A DNA stretch of 64,000 nucleotides from Bisporella sp. PMI_857. Taxonomy: Eukaryota; Ascomycota; Leotiomycetes; Helotiales; Helotiaceae. The notes under the pieces were generated by a model. That model ran no database searches and was not told where the DNA came from. It saw nothing but the letters and a program-made list of their open reading frames with translations. Both the position numbers and the translations under genes were made by a program. Positions 1 to 11,603 of the stretch are shown here, one piece after another (the first letter of the stretch is position 1; the number at the start of each line of letters is the position of its first letter). The DNA is taken from the NCBI GenBank assembly GCA_021307315.1, contig JAJSPD010000048.1, positions 248,001 to 312,000 on the forward strand, written 5' to 3'.

Positions 1-2504
1 AGTCTGAGTCTTTAGCTGCACAAGAAACGTCACCGTGTCTCTGTTGGAAATAAGCGCGGAGGAATGCATGCTGAGATTGCATCATGCTGGGCCATGTTAC
101 TGTCATTTAACAAGGCTTTCACCTCGAGCGCACCGCCGCACACTGAATTGTTATATTGTTGCACTCGCGTTTTTGTATAATCATTCACCCTCACTCTACC
201 AAGAGATTAGCAGACCGAACCCTGTTCATTATGATGCTTCGCTGGGAATAGGAGAACAGACTAAAATAAATATAATTACTTCATATCATCGCTTTCTATA
301 ACCTTAAATGCAATTGATGTCCTCTGCTGTCCATGATGGGTTTAATTGCGAAAGGCGTAACTTCCATACGGTCTATCACAGCGACGTCTCTTGGAACATC
401 TCGAAAGAACACTATAGTGGAAGAAGAATGTTACGAAAAAAGATCGGGAACTTTTATCAAGGCGTCTACCTACAAACATGGACCCATGGCGCTGCTCGGA
501 GATACTGGACGGTGGTTAAAGATGGAAGCACATCAGTCTCTTATGGAGCGGGCGCACTACGATTCAATCAAAGTTTGATTCTAACTATGTAGAATTAGCG
601 TCCTCCGCTAAACGGCAACTATTACCTTGGCTATATGGAGACACCTGAGCAGCAATTGCTCTAGTGAAAGGTAATGTTTAGGTCATTCCATTCACCCATG
701 TAATTTAGTCTCAAGCGGGAAATGAAAATCCCCTTGATCGCAGACTACATGCAAAGGAATCTTCATAATAATGAAACCCAACATCTGAAATCGTCAATTC
801 AGGACAATATCCTGATCTCTGTAAAATTCTAGAGAGCTAACGACGTAGAAACGGGATTTTATGATTGGCTGGGCGACACTGCAAGCGGAAACGCATTTCA
901 CGTAGCCAGGTTTGACATCCCTCGTCACCGGACTCTATCTCATACGCCTGGCCACACCAAAGGTACGGCTCCAAGGCAAATACCCAGCGGTGCGTACACC
1001 AAATCGCTCTAGGAGAAGCTACCTACAAAGGTTTAATGTTTCTTTTCCTTCAACCTCTCCGTCTCCACTTCACGCGTGGTAAGCGAACCCCTGAAGGTTT
1101 GCCGAATCTGGAAAGCAGTACCACAACACTTATCTTTGATGAACTATATCTTCAACCACAACCATCGTTAAACTTGAGGATTAATTTCAATGTAACTAGT
1201 AAGGAATTCTGGGCTGAGAAAGTCTATATACCTGCAAGTTTCATCCGGACCCTCACTTTTCGATATACCTTCTAGAAGCGGGCCGATTGTAGAGCGATAC
1301 TATAGGAAGGTGGAAAGATCATCATTCACTCTTCGGACTGTCCATCCCGATAACTCCCTTGACAAAAGCATTTTACTGCCCTAGGATATATTGATAACTT
1401 ATTAATGCTTAGCCTATGTAGACGTTGAGAGAATGAGGCAACTTCCACATTTGGAATGTGCGCCGCCGCCCAACAGAGAATTATCACCAGAAAACACTAC
1501 TAACGATAAGACTGATGTTTGAAAATGGAAGGAAAGAGTAGACAAATGTAGCGTCTTAATCTCAACAGGACTCAGCTCTCCCAACACCTAAATTCTCTGT
1601 AGCCCACGTTATGAATATCACTAACAAGATATTCGGGACAACTGTGGCCAAAAGTCCAGAGAATAGTTGATTTCCCGCAAACTCTGTCATGAAAGCATCT
1701 TTTGATGCTACGCCAATAACTTCTGGTGTAGCGTAGCTCCTCAGTAGAAATCCTCCTTCCTCATTTTGGTACGTTCAAGTATATTCACCGTATTCAAATT
1801 TCTCGCTATCTAAGGGTTGCATGAGATGGCTGATGGTGGGTTGATGACAAACAGATCTATATATAGACAGCCGACTGCAGCTGTCAATACCGACAGAGAA
1901 ATTGCCAAACTTATAGCAGAGTAGTCGGGCAGCAACGCGTTGAGGATGCCCATTACTGCAGGCTTGTGCGCTGCTCAACTTCGCCTGGCGCGACTGAGGC
2001 TTAAGTTTTTCTTGGATTCACATCGCTCTGTAGACATCCGTGGAACATCTCTGATGAACCGTTTTCATTTCTAATTCTTTATAAACCGAGTCTAGTAGTT
2101 TATCGATCTCCTCCCGCCAACATAGTTCCTGAGGCTAACTTGTGAAGCCATGGTATACTCCCAATATGAGGGATACTGCCAGCTGTATGATACCTTGTAT
2201 GACATCGTATCTAGATGTACAACTCCCTCCCTTTCTCTTGCAAGAAATGCAATTAAACAATACTTAACCAAGTTTGAAATTGGGAAATTATTGTTAAGTA
2301 ACTTAAAGTTGGTCACCAGTGGTGGTCAGGATTCATGGACCACATGTTAATGTGAAGCAGACAGAAAACTAAAATATCCTCATCATTCGGAAATGGAACT
2401 CTTATGTTTGCAAATGAGATCAATAATAGTGAGGCCCTCAACTTTTTCTATCTAGCACATCTATAATGTATATATGGCGTTCTATTTTAGCATCATAAAT
2501 CGTG
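1..2504. other. No recognised gene; AT-rich left flank
   Basis: Short open frames exist on both strands, the longest under 100 codons. None shows a motif I recognise or joins to another through plausible introns. Overlapping frames near 308-592 have somewhat coding-like composition and could be a gene remnant, but I cannot name it. Nothing else stands out. Confidence 0.5.
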
Positions 2505-4345
2505 TTATGCGACCCTCCTTTTAACCCTGATCCTCCCCCCCTCAGGCGGGAACTGCGCCTCGGCAATCCACCTACTTTCTGGCCTCTTCCCATTGTACTC
2601 CTTCGGCAGCTCAACATCATAATTCGTCAAAAGATACGCCAAAATCATCTTGAGCTCGAATTCCAGCAGGAACCGGCCCGGGCAGGCGTGTTTGCCATGT
2701 CCAAACGGCAAGAAGTCCTTCCCCGTGCTCACGAAGCTCAGCCCGCCCTTCTTTGGATCCGCCTCCCGCATGCGTGAATAGCGGAAGGGGTCGAACTTGT
2801 GCGGGTCCTCAAACGTGTCACCGTCCAGCTGCGATGTGGTGAGCATGGAGACGACCGCGCCTTTAGGGAGCCGAATACCGTCCTCAGTCACGACGCCGTC
2901 GACGATCACCTTCCGCATCACGGAGCGGTTGCCGAACGAATGCAGGCGGAGCGTCTCCTTCAGCACCGAGTCGCAGCGCACCATTTTAGCGACGGCTGCT
3001 TTGGTCCACCTGCTGTCGGCGCCCATGACGCTCCTGATCTCGTCGCGCAGGGTGGCGATGGTGTTGAATTCCCGGTCGCTTTCTAAGACGTTGAAGAGGA
3101 CGTTGGTGATGCCGATACTAGTTTGGTGAAACGAGCCAACATTTGACAGCGCGAGGCGAGGCCCCATTTCTGCGAGGCTCAATTCGTGTGGCCGCTCAGT
3201 TTCGGCGTAGCGGAACATCATTTGCAGGTGGTCGTTTGGTTCGCTCTCGGACCTTGGGCCGGCTTTGGTGATGGCTAGACGTTCATCATAGAGTGGTTTG
3301 AAGAGCCGTTTAAATTGGCGCAAGTCGAAATAATTGCGGATCCAGAAAAGACTGCCCACGAGGGGCCGCAAGAATTTCGGCATTACACCAACCGCACCAG
3401 CTGTCAATACAAAATTGTCTCCAATCTTCATACTGACGCGAAGATATTCTTCGTTTCTGCCTATATGCTTGTCAGAAGTGTCTTGAGTATATAGTATGTG
3501 CTTGGAATAATACATAGTGGTAGGCCAACAGTGAAGCGGCTAGATCCTTGTGCTACCACCCATCTCATAGTCTCATAGAGGTCCAGCTCCGTCCAATGAT
3601 CCTCATCTGTTCCAAAGCGCACATCAAATGCAAATCCAAGTTCCTGGTTCAGGGATACGACAATCCGCTCCAGAACTGCATTGATATCACGCTTCACAAG
3701 CATGCCTTGCCATGGATCTAAAATAAATTTGTGGTTACCCATAGTGTAACCTACCTGATCTACTTCTACAAACGCATCATTTGTGCTCATAACGGAATCT
3801 GGCTGAGAGACTAGCCATTTCAAAGCACTATGTGGCGCCAGCACTTCATCTCGGAAACCGAGACCAGGTACTAGACACGTCTTCCCGTGTTTCGAGTACT
3901 AGATATCCATGAATCGGAGATCATAGATTGCAGAACAAACTTACTGTGTCATAAGCTTCTTGCCATAATTTCTTGCAATCGATATAATAAGCCAACTATA
4001 TCGGACGCCAAAAGTCAGTCTCATCGTTCTAGCACATTCCAAAATGAGCCACAGCCTCAAGAATCGCCTAGTCTCGAGATATCATTGCAGTCTCCAAGCA
4101 GCCTTGCGGCAGTGTATGAAAGTCGTGAGTTTCCCCAGGCGCCAAGGTTCCGGAAGTAGACTTACAGCTGTCTTAATGCTGAATCGAGTGCTGCCAGGAG
4201 CCTCTCGGATGCGAGGAAGGTTGGGAGGATAATCCAACTTGAAATATCTCCGTACACCAAGTACGATGGCTACAAACAGAATCGCGAGCAACCCTGCTTT
4301 CTGGGTTTTGCCGAGTTCATTGAGGACTTCCAGAAACTGAGCCAT
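2505..4345 (-). CDS. Cytochrome P450 monooxygenase
   Basis: A haem-thiolate monooxygenase, expected on the ER membrane. Four exons join in phase: 4345-4166, 3995-3945, 3898-3514 and 3460-2505, giving 523 residues, normal for a fungal P450. An N-terminal hydrophobic anchor (about residues 17-31) is followed by a Pro-rich hinge (YPPNLPRI). The K-helix ExxR is in KETLRLHS, and the haem-binding loop FGHGKHACPGRF near the C-terminus supplies the cysteine ligand. The overall pattern recalls fungal secondary-metabolism P450s related to the ent-kaurene-oxidase type; substrate and exact family are not determinable here. No other biosynthetic gene lies beside it, so it may act alone or belong to a cluster to the left. 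The gene looks intact. The short second exon (17 codons) is inferred from splice sites and expected family sequence. Confidence 0.9.
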
Positions 4346-6174
4346 GGTAAAATTGTATCGCAGAAGCCACGCAGGATTCCATTACACAGAGCCTCATGGG
4401 GAGGGAGGTTGAAGCCTTTAAAGGACGATTATCCAACGCCCAGACCTGTTGGTTTAGCTCAGAATAGCCGGCCAATTACATAATTCCCGTCGGGTTTACA
4501 CTCGCTCTTCCCATCCACTCAGACAATCCATCACGAAAATCGCGTTGTTGTAACACAGTCAGCAAAACTTTAATTGAGATTTGATTTCGTGTTAATGCCC
4601 TTAATTAATATTTGGGAGGACCTGGTCAAGTTCATAGCTTTACGCTTAAAATTAATATAGCTTTCGTAACTGTTTTATTATTATTAAAGATAAAAGGGTC
4701 ATTTCAAACATTTAAACTATGATTCCAAATCTGAGTTTTATTTCAGGGGGTTCCCTAAAATGTCTCATTTATAACAATGTGTTTTAAATTTGTTAGTATT
4801 TTTACGCTCGTTTGAGAAATCAAATGCTTGTTTACGCCTGGGTATTTGGGGGCTATCAGCAGCTGAAAAGTAACGTTTTAAAATCAATTGGGTTTTAGGG
4901 CCGTCTGAATAAAGTAGAGAATTAGAATATCACTTTAATAACTTGATTGTTGCAGACACGTTGCGCGGTACGTGCAGAACTACGAATCGCCTGTTTCTTG
5001 CGCAAGATATGGCTTCCTTACTTCAATACCGCGCAATTTATCCTATCTCTCTTGTACCTCCTATGGTAGTCTCTGTATAACAGGTGATTTGATTAACGGA
5101 TTCCTTATTTGGCTTGAGGGCCAGCAAGTGGTAAAGGGGGCTAACTCTTGTGAAACTCTTGTTACTCCTTCAATTGTTTCTAACAGTAACCTTTTCGAGA
5201 CTGTTATATATTTCATGCCACTTTGCTCTTCTCCTTATTAAACCCATCTCTAAATGCTCACCCTCTATGAAAGTTCTAGACCTCGCGGGAAGGTGGGGTT
5301 CACGAACATGCACTTCCAGCTTGCGACATCGTGCGTGAATCGTGAATCGTGAATCGGCCGAGATTTTCTTCTAGTCAAATTCTAGGAAGATGGAGTGGTT
5401 GACATTGCGGCGCCAGTTGTCATCTCTTGGGAGGCGCCGCCATCGTTGGCGTCGAGGTCTGTTTGGGCGTGGTTGCTGGTCCATAGTAGATATCACAGCT
5501 GGGGCAATAGCTTGGTTTTCGCCGAAGGCTAGCAGGTGCATGATCGGATTGATTCTGATGCCTTCTAGAGCATTTGAAGACTCTCTGTGCGGTAGGACGA
5601 AGAATCTTTTTAGGCGGTTTTATGGATCGAGATGATATTTGAAGTGTACACCAAGCAGTTGTAGCAAGTCGAAGACTGCACAGTTTTCAAGAATCTGAGT
5701 TAAGAGCTAACTAGCCGTGAAAACGCGAGTAGATAGATAGGTTAGTTCTGAAATGGCATACAAATTCTAGCTCCAAGGGAAAGGGGAAAGGACATTGAGG
5801 ATATCGCCATGGGAAGAGTGGATGGTTGATTGAGACGAATTACTGAATACTGTGCTCGATAAGGTCTAGATATCACCTCCTGCTGCGGTACTGATACTAG
5901 AACTACTAACTGTAACCTGGATATCTCGAGAGTTTCGGGAGCGTGTGCTCCACTTCTTGAACGTTAGCGACAAATGGTAAAAGAGTACCAAAAGCAATTG
6001 AGGAGCTCAGAGACAGCTGGCTAAATTCAAGATATGAGCGCCTGAGCGATCACGGAAAACTGTGTTGGAATTTATTTCAACATGCCTTGATGAAATTCCA
6101 CAAAGTGATCCCTGATAACAGTAAATTATTGCTTGAAACATGTCTGGAAAACGAAGTGTATATATTGGTTCTTA
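4346..6174. other. Intergenic, AT-rich, no gene seen
   Basis: About 1.8 kb between the P450 start and the 3' end of the next gene. 4560-4960 is strongly AT-rich. A perfect 7-bp tandem repeat (cgtgaat, three copies) lies at 5334-5354. An open frame of 81 codons at 5390-5635 has Arg-rich, non-protein-like composition and was not accepted. Confidence 0.5.
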
Positions 6175-7198
6175 TTATGGTGCTTGAGCGCCTAATTGCC
6201 GTGCAGTCATCACTGTCGGTGCCATAGCTCCGTCTTTTAGTACTCCTGCCTTCTTGAGGATATCAACTGTCTTCTCCACAACACTTACGTTCACACCCTT
6301 CGTTTTGGTCGCGAACTGAACAGTCTTTAGCCATTCTCTTGCATCTGCTTCGCTATAGTCTAGCTCAGTGCTGATGTATTTTACAGCCTCATCATGATGA
6401 CTGTTGAAATACTCCACTCCTTGGTCTAGCCTGCTGAATAACTCATCCAATCTGCTGTCGTCTCCTCCATCAGAAGACTGGACAAGTTGAGAAGATGCAA
6501 CGATTTGCCTAAACATCACATCAGCGGTATTCAGTTATTGTAAACATCAAGTATCATACCAACTTGGCCAGGGAGTATAGATTTCTCCTATCCGCTTGAT
6601 TTCCCCGTTGTCATAATACCGTTTCGAGGTGAAATGTTCCCACATGAAGAAGTCAACCGTGGAATCGTTCACCCCATTCCGCAGTTTCTCGAAAGTCTGC
6701 AAAGGAATGTTTTCAAATGGCGCAGAGTTTGCTGATAGCCAACCTTGAGAGTCTGCCAACACGAAACCCATCACATAACTACCACTTCCAATACGTGAGA
6801 CACCGATCTTTCCGCCCTTAATATCAGCCACACTATTGATTTCTCGCCTGGCTCCTGTCGAGATGGCCCAGCCTGCGGATTGTAAATTAGTTCATGCTTC
6901 GGTAATACCATAAAGATGTAGCTGGTGTTCGCATACACAGAGGTGTCTCTACATATGTTCCGACAATCCTATACCCTCCATCCCCTTCAATGTCATCTTT
7001 TCCTAGCCCTGCCACCCATCCCTCTGTCAATCCAATTCCTACATCAATCTCTCCTCCTCTTAAGGATGTAATCATATGTCCAGTGCCAGAAGGAAAGGGA
7101 ATTAGCTCTGCAGAGAGACCAAAATGCTTCGTCGCGAAAAAGAGGGGTGTAGAAAAATGCTCAGGGACATAACCCACTCTAAGGGTTTTAGTTGCCAT
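6175..7198 (-). CDS. Periplasmic-binding-protein-like (NMT1/THI5/Ca3427-type) protein
   Basis: Three exons (7198-6937, 6872-6560, 6508-6175) join in phase to 302 residues. The N-terminus (MATKTLRVGYVPEHFSTPLF) and the pattern SGTGHMITSLRGGEIDVGIG, then KIGVSRIGSGSYVMGF, are typical of type-2 periplasmic-binding folds in the NMT1/THI5/SsuA superfamily. The closest family I recall is the fungal cytosolic Ca3427-like group, whose ligand is unresolved. No signal peptide is present, so this is not a secreted receptor and may be an enzyme or a small-molecule binder. It lies head-to-head with Ubc7 across 304 bp and probably shares that promoter region. The gene appears intact. Thiamine-pyrimidine synthesis (THI5) is less likely: I do not see the THI5 His/Cys-rich signature. 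Confidence 0.8.
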
Positions 7199-7502
7199 CC
7201 TGTGGACTGTATGGGATATCAGCTAAATGAACTGTGTTTAATCTAGAGAACGAGAACAGTATTCATCGTCCACAGAATAATACCAATAAAAGTATGACCT
7301 TGTGCACGCACGACTTGAGAGCTTCGTCTTTCGTGATGGCGGGGCAGCTTCGGCTTTCTGACTCGGGCCGGGCCACCAGATCCGAAGGAAGTGCAACATC
7401 ATCAGATTCACGCGACAATCACTCTCTAACACCCTCCTTCACTTACACAACAATTTCGTCCGCCAGCGTTTTCTCCTTCCTTTCCTAATAGCCTACATAA
7501 TT
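7199..7502. promoter_or_regulatory. Divergent promoter region, Ca3427-like / Ubc7
   Basis: 304 bp between two divergent start codons must hold both 5' leaders and promoters. The stretch just before the Ubc7 ATG is pyrimidine-rich, usual for filamentous fungal leaders. No specific operator is recognisable. Confidence 0.5.
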
Positions 7503-8102
7503 ATGGCATCAAGTACAGCGCAGCGACGTCTGCTGCAAGAATATAAAGCCCTTACCAATAACCCACCAGAAGGCATCACCGCCGGCCCAGTCTCGGAAGA
7601 CGATCTGCTGTATTGGGAGGCCCTAATCCAAGGACCTGAGGGCACACCCTTTGAAGGCGGCATATTTCCTGCTGAGTTGAAGTTTCCTAAAGACTATCCT
7701 CTCGCCCCGCCAACGATGCGATTTTTGGGGGAGGTGTGGCATCCAAATGGTAAGATAAGACCCTCTGCCTCCTCAATCTCCTTATCCTTCTTCATTTTTC
7801 ATCATATAGCACTCAGCGCCATTGAGGAGTTGCTAATTTGATTCATAGTGTACCCAAGCGGTCTAGTCTGCATTTCCATCCTCCACCCACCTGGAGACGA
7901 CCCAAACCACTACGAGAAAGCCTCGGAACGCTGGTCCCCCATTCAAAGCGTGGAGAAAATATTATTGAGTGTTATGAGCATGTTGGCAGAGCCGAACGAC
8001 GAGAGTCCAGCGAATGTGGAGGCAGCAAAACAGTGGAGGGAGCAGAGAGCAGAATACGAGAAGAAAGTGCGAGATGGGTGCAGGCGGATGCTTGGACTTT
8101 AA
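7503..8102 (+). CDS. ubc7: Ubiquitin-conjugating enzyme E2, Ubc7/UBE2G family
   Basis: E2 enzyme that takes ubiquitin from E1 and, in the Ubc7 family, works with ER-membrane E3 ligases in ER-associated degradation. Two exons, 7503-7749 and 7849-8102, join in phase to 166 residues, matching the family (about 165). The HPN motif is at residues 80-82, and the catalytic cysteine in [15 protein letters not shown] is about residue 90. The acidic insertion after the catalytic Cys ([11 protein letters not shown]) distinguishes Ubc7/UBE2G from other E2s. The 99-nt intron begins gtaaga and has a gctaat branch-like site before its tag end. The gene is complete and shows no oddities. Confidence 0.95.
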
Positions 8103-8522
8103 TATATAAAACATGGAGGAGCGGTTCCAACCAGGACTCAAGAGGCCTACTCAGAGAAATAAAAACAATGGGCATATATTCGAGCTTCGCGCGCAGATGT
8201 TGCGCTGCGAGGAATTCTTGGCCGTTCCTATGAGCACGGCTTCATGACGAGAGGAGAGGTTTGTGATCCTAGATCTCTTCATCATTGATCAAGTCATGTA
8301 CGGGTTTAGATGACCTCGCGGTGAACTTAATATTGATATCATGTTTGTTACACTTTCTTGCGCGATGCTAGGCATCAAATGCTGTTTGTCCTATTACCAA
8401 GGTTGATCATCTAGTCGCCTAGGCGTCAGAGACTATGGTGGCATCCTTACCTCATCTTCCGGTGAACTTGTTGCGTAAGATTCGTAGTGATATTTGGATC
8501 TCAGACGTCAATGACCTTGCCC

Positions 8523-8553
<31 letters not shown>

Positions 8554-9206
8554 CCTTAGCTAGCATTCTCGATGGCTAGTGTCCTATCCACACCTAGCAC
8601 TATCACAGTCTCTAGGCTCTGTTCGACAAACTTGAAAGCCTCATTTAGTTTGCACTCAGCTCAAGACAAGTTCCCATCATCGTTACGTACGTGGATTGCA
8701 CCTAACAACGTTGCTACTTTTGACATTAGAACTCCGTCCCCATTACTAGCAGATCCCATAAGCCATTGCAGAAAATCAGGGAGAAAGAATTTTGGTTGTT
8801 GTGGGACCGGCCCGGATTGTGTTCCTCTCTGCTTGTTGCCATTACGTTAGGCGTATGCCTTTCTCTGTACTGCGATTTCTTTTGATCTGACTAGGCATAA
8901 CATCTTGATAAAGTAAATACGTGTATTTCTCCAAATCTATCTACGTCTACACCACTTCTCCTACTTCTCACCTTCTTTGCAAAAAAAAACAGATAGCCAG
9001 TGACAATTCCAACTTTTACGTTTGCCAAACATTTTCTCCAAAGTGTTTCAATTGCGAGTAGGTGTACGCGCAATTCTTCATCCTGATTAATCTAAAGAAA
9101 GGCAGGAAGTCCTCCAGTAACACATTCATTGATCTCCTCGGAGCCTTCGTAAAATTGGAAACTTTTCTATTCTACTAGGAGAATCTTCTGAAGCTGCGTC
9201 AAATGA
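8103..9206. other. Intergenic with poly-C/poly-A tract, no gene seen
   Basis: About 1.1 kb downstream of Ubc7. It holds a homopolymer junction of 20 C (8525-8544) followed by 9 A (8545-8553). Frames on both strands near 8570-8850 are open for up to 92 codons but lack any recognised motif; the minus-strand version reads like decayed coding sequence with stops. Confidence 0.5.
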
Positions 9207-9668
9207 TAGGGCCAGTGAAAGAGTTAGTGTCGTAGTATTTAGTAATATCGAGTCTCGAGACATATAAGATAGTCTTTTTGATACCACGCTAGTATTAGTA
9301 TGAGATTCTCATAAAGCGCTAGTATTAGTACGGAAATTGAATCTTATATTATATTAGCAATAATACTAAATACTGTGCTTAGCTACTTTGCGGCTTTAAT
9401 ACAAGAGTCAGAAACATAGAGAAATGAGCTGTACTTTTTTAGTACGAATAGCCGAATTTAAAAAGTTAAAACTTTTGTTGTATTGCTGGTTTAGGAATAG
9501 CGTTATTTAGAGTTAGTGTTGTAGTATATCACAGTATAGTATGATATAATGAGATTGCAAATTTTGCTGTAGTACGTATACAAATTTCAAATCTCATATT
9601 GCGTGGTATATAGTATTGGTTTTTAGGGGTCGATATATCGCGATAATACTAACTCGAACACTGCTCTA
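9207..9668. repeat. MITE-like interspersed repeat, copy 1
   Basis: An AT-rich, non-coding element of about 460 bp. The left end reads cagtgaaagagttagt; the reverse complement of the right end reads cagtgttcgagttagt, so the termini form an imperfect inverted repeat. The interior has many tagtattagta-type words. A second, diverged copy lies at 35486-35881 with the same order of internal words and the same right end (gataatact...cactgctct). I could not find a clean target-site duplication. Termini starting CAGTG suggest a hAT-like MITE, but that is inference. The right end abuts the BCS1-like remnant. Confidence 0.6.
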
Positions 9669-11010
9669 TTGAACCCATCAAACGCTTTCTTAAGACCTGT
9701 CGCCAGTTTGAAGCGAATAAGCAGGAGTCGTTCACAAGAATACAGCTTTTTAAGGATAACCAATGGCACTTTAGCATTCTCCGCCCTATTCGTAAGCTTG
9801 GGACAGTGTACTTTGACGAGGACGTAAAAGCAGACATGTTGAACGGTATATAAGGCGCATTAACATTTCGGCAAAAAGCATGTGCTTTTTGCCGTTTCAC
9901 AAGACATGCTTGCTGATGTCAAAAAATATCTCGAACCATCTACCCGAAAATTTTATTCTGATTGCGGAATTCCGTATCGACGAGGATATTTATTACATGG
10001 CCCACCGGGTATTTGTATTTTAGATTCCCACCTACCTTGAAATAGCTAATTGTTTCCTTAGGAACAGGCAAAATGTCGCTCTCTCTTGCGTTAGCAGGCC
10101 ATCTTCGTGTAAACATATACCTTGTCCATCTTCCAAGTGTAGAGACAGATAGCGATCTCCAGAATCTCTTCGGTCAGCTACCGCCCAAATGTATCGTGCT
10201 TCTTGAAGATATAGATGCTACTGGAGTGACTCAAGAGCGGAAATTTGATCTAGGGCCAAGATTTTGGGGGGAGAAAAGCGCGAAAAGGATGGAAAAGACA
10301 AGGAAAGTCCAGGTGGTATCAATAAAGGGAAAGAATGTGAGAATACTAAGAAAAAGTCTGAGACCATCTCTAAAGTTTCATCCTGTACCCTATCGGGATT
10401 TCTCATTGTCCTAGACGGCCCATCATCCCAAGAAAAGCGCATCGTTCTTATGACTTCAAATATTGCCGAAAAGCTAGATCCTGCTCTCATCAGACCGGGC
10501 CGTATCGACAAGAAGATCTTCCTTGGCCTCATGTCACAGAAGAGCGCCGAAAGAATGTTCCTTGGAATGTATAAGCCCGCGGTAGAAGCGCCTAACCTCG
10601 TTGAGGCGGCTCACGATCCGAAGAGCGGCCAACTGCAAAAATAGGCAGAGCAGTTTGCCAGCGCTATTCCAGATAGAAAGTTTACTCCTGCGCAGCTACA
10701 GGAATACCTACTTATGCGGAAGGAATCCCTAGCGTCGGCTGCTGAGGGGATTGCGGACCGGGTTAAAGAGAATCTTAGAAACAAAATCCAATGATGGACG
10801 ATGGGAGCCTAATAAACCGGAGGAGAGCGGAGGAAACGTGGCTCAGAAGGAGGTATAGGTAAAGGAGCTCTGAGCAGCGCAAATGGAGACTCTAGCACCT
10901 CAAGTACAGGCATAAACACATCGAGCGGATCAAGCACAACAAACGAAAGTTTCTCCAAAACAAAAGATAACACTAATGCGGCTGACAGCAAGGAAGCAGC
11001 AGCCAGCTAG
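9664..11010 (+). pseudogene. BCS1-like AAA ATPase, broken
   Basis: Remnant of a Bcs1-type AAA ATPase, a family amplified in fungi; the founder translocates the Rieske protein in mitochondria. Segments in order: the Bcs1-specific stretch (IKRFLKTC, ILRPIRKLGTVYFDE), an intron 9846-9903, the [11 protein letters not shown] stretch, an intron near 10010-10061, then Walker A (GTGKMSLSLALAG), Walker B (CIVLLEDIDATG), and the LDPALIRPGRIDKKI block. Breaks: a one-nt shift near the six-G run at 10266-10271, an in-frame TAG at 10642, a TGA at 10792 and two TAA at 10810-10815. Past these the same frame continues into a Ser/Thr-rich tail to 11008-11010. The Walker A residue after Lys is Met, not Thr/Ser. 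The first part of the gene is missing where the repeat at 9207-9668 abuts it. Confidence 0.8.
9869..9894. repeat. Perfect 12-bp inverted repeat inside an intron
   Basis: Two arms, cggcaaaaagca and its exact complement, are separated by only tg. The palindrome lies inside the presumed 58-nt intron 9846-9903 of the BCS1-like remnant and would form a tight hairpin in RNA. Confidence 0.85.
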
Positions 11011-11603
11011 AAGAACAAAACATTAGCTGTGTCCTTGAGTTCCACTGCTCGACATTTGAGACTAGTACGGCCATCACAAGTCGAAGTTGTCCAGAGCAAT
11101 TTCAAATGGTATTGGTCTGGCGAGGCTTATTTTGAAAAGAGCCACAGACTGTAATTTTGAGCAAAGATCTGGAGGGCAAACTTTTCATAGCCTAATACAA
11201 CGAGTTTTAGAACACATTTCGCGAAATATTGCATTGGATTGTAAATTTTAGATGTTAACTAGAGAATTATATATTCATATATAAGATGCGATAAAACTAT
11301 TCGATCCGACCTCCTCACAATGATTCTCAGGTAGAAGTATGATAGTACCCAAGTATCAGCATTATGGAGCGAGTTTATATTATTTCGAAGGGTTGTTCGT
11401 GGGACGATATGCTCTTTTAAAGGTGGCATGTTCCGGCTAAACGGTGCCATTTCTCCTTGAAAAAAATGCCATCTATGTTAACACAAGTCATCTATAATAT
11501 CTCTACATTCTATTCATGCCCAGTAGCATACAAAAGCCTCTGTGCAAATATATACAAGCCGATCACGTAGGACAGAACTTCTCCGTCAGTTCCTCTGAGT
11601 CCC
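11011..11603. other. Intergenic, no gene seen
   Basis: About 590 bp between the BCS1-like tail and the 3' end of the secreted SnoaL-like gene. AT-rich, with no open frame that resembles a protein. Confidence 0.5.
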
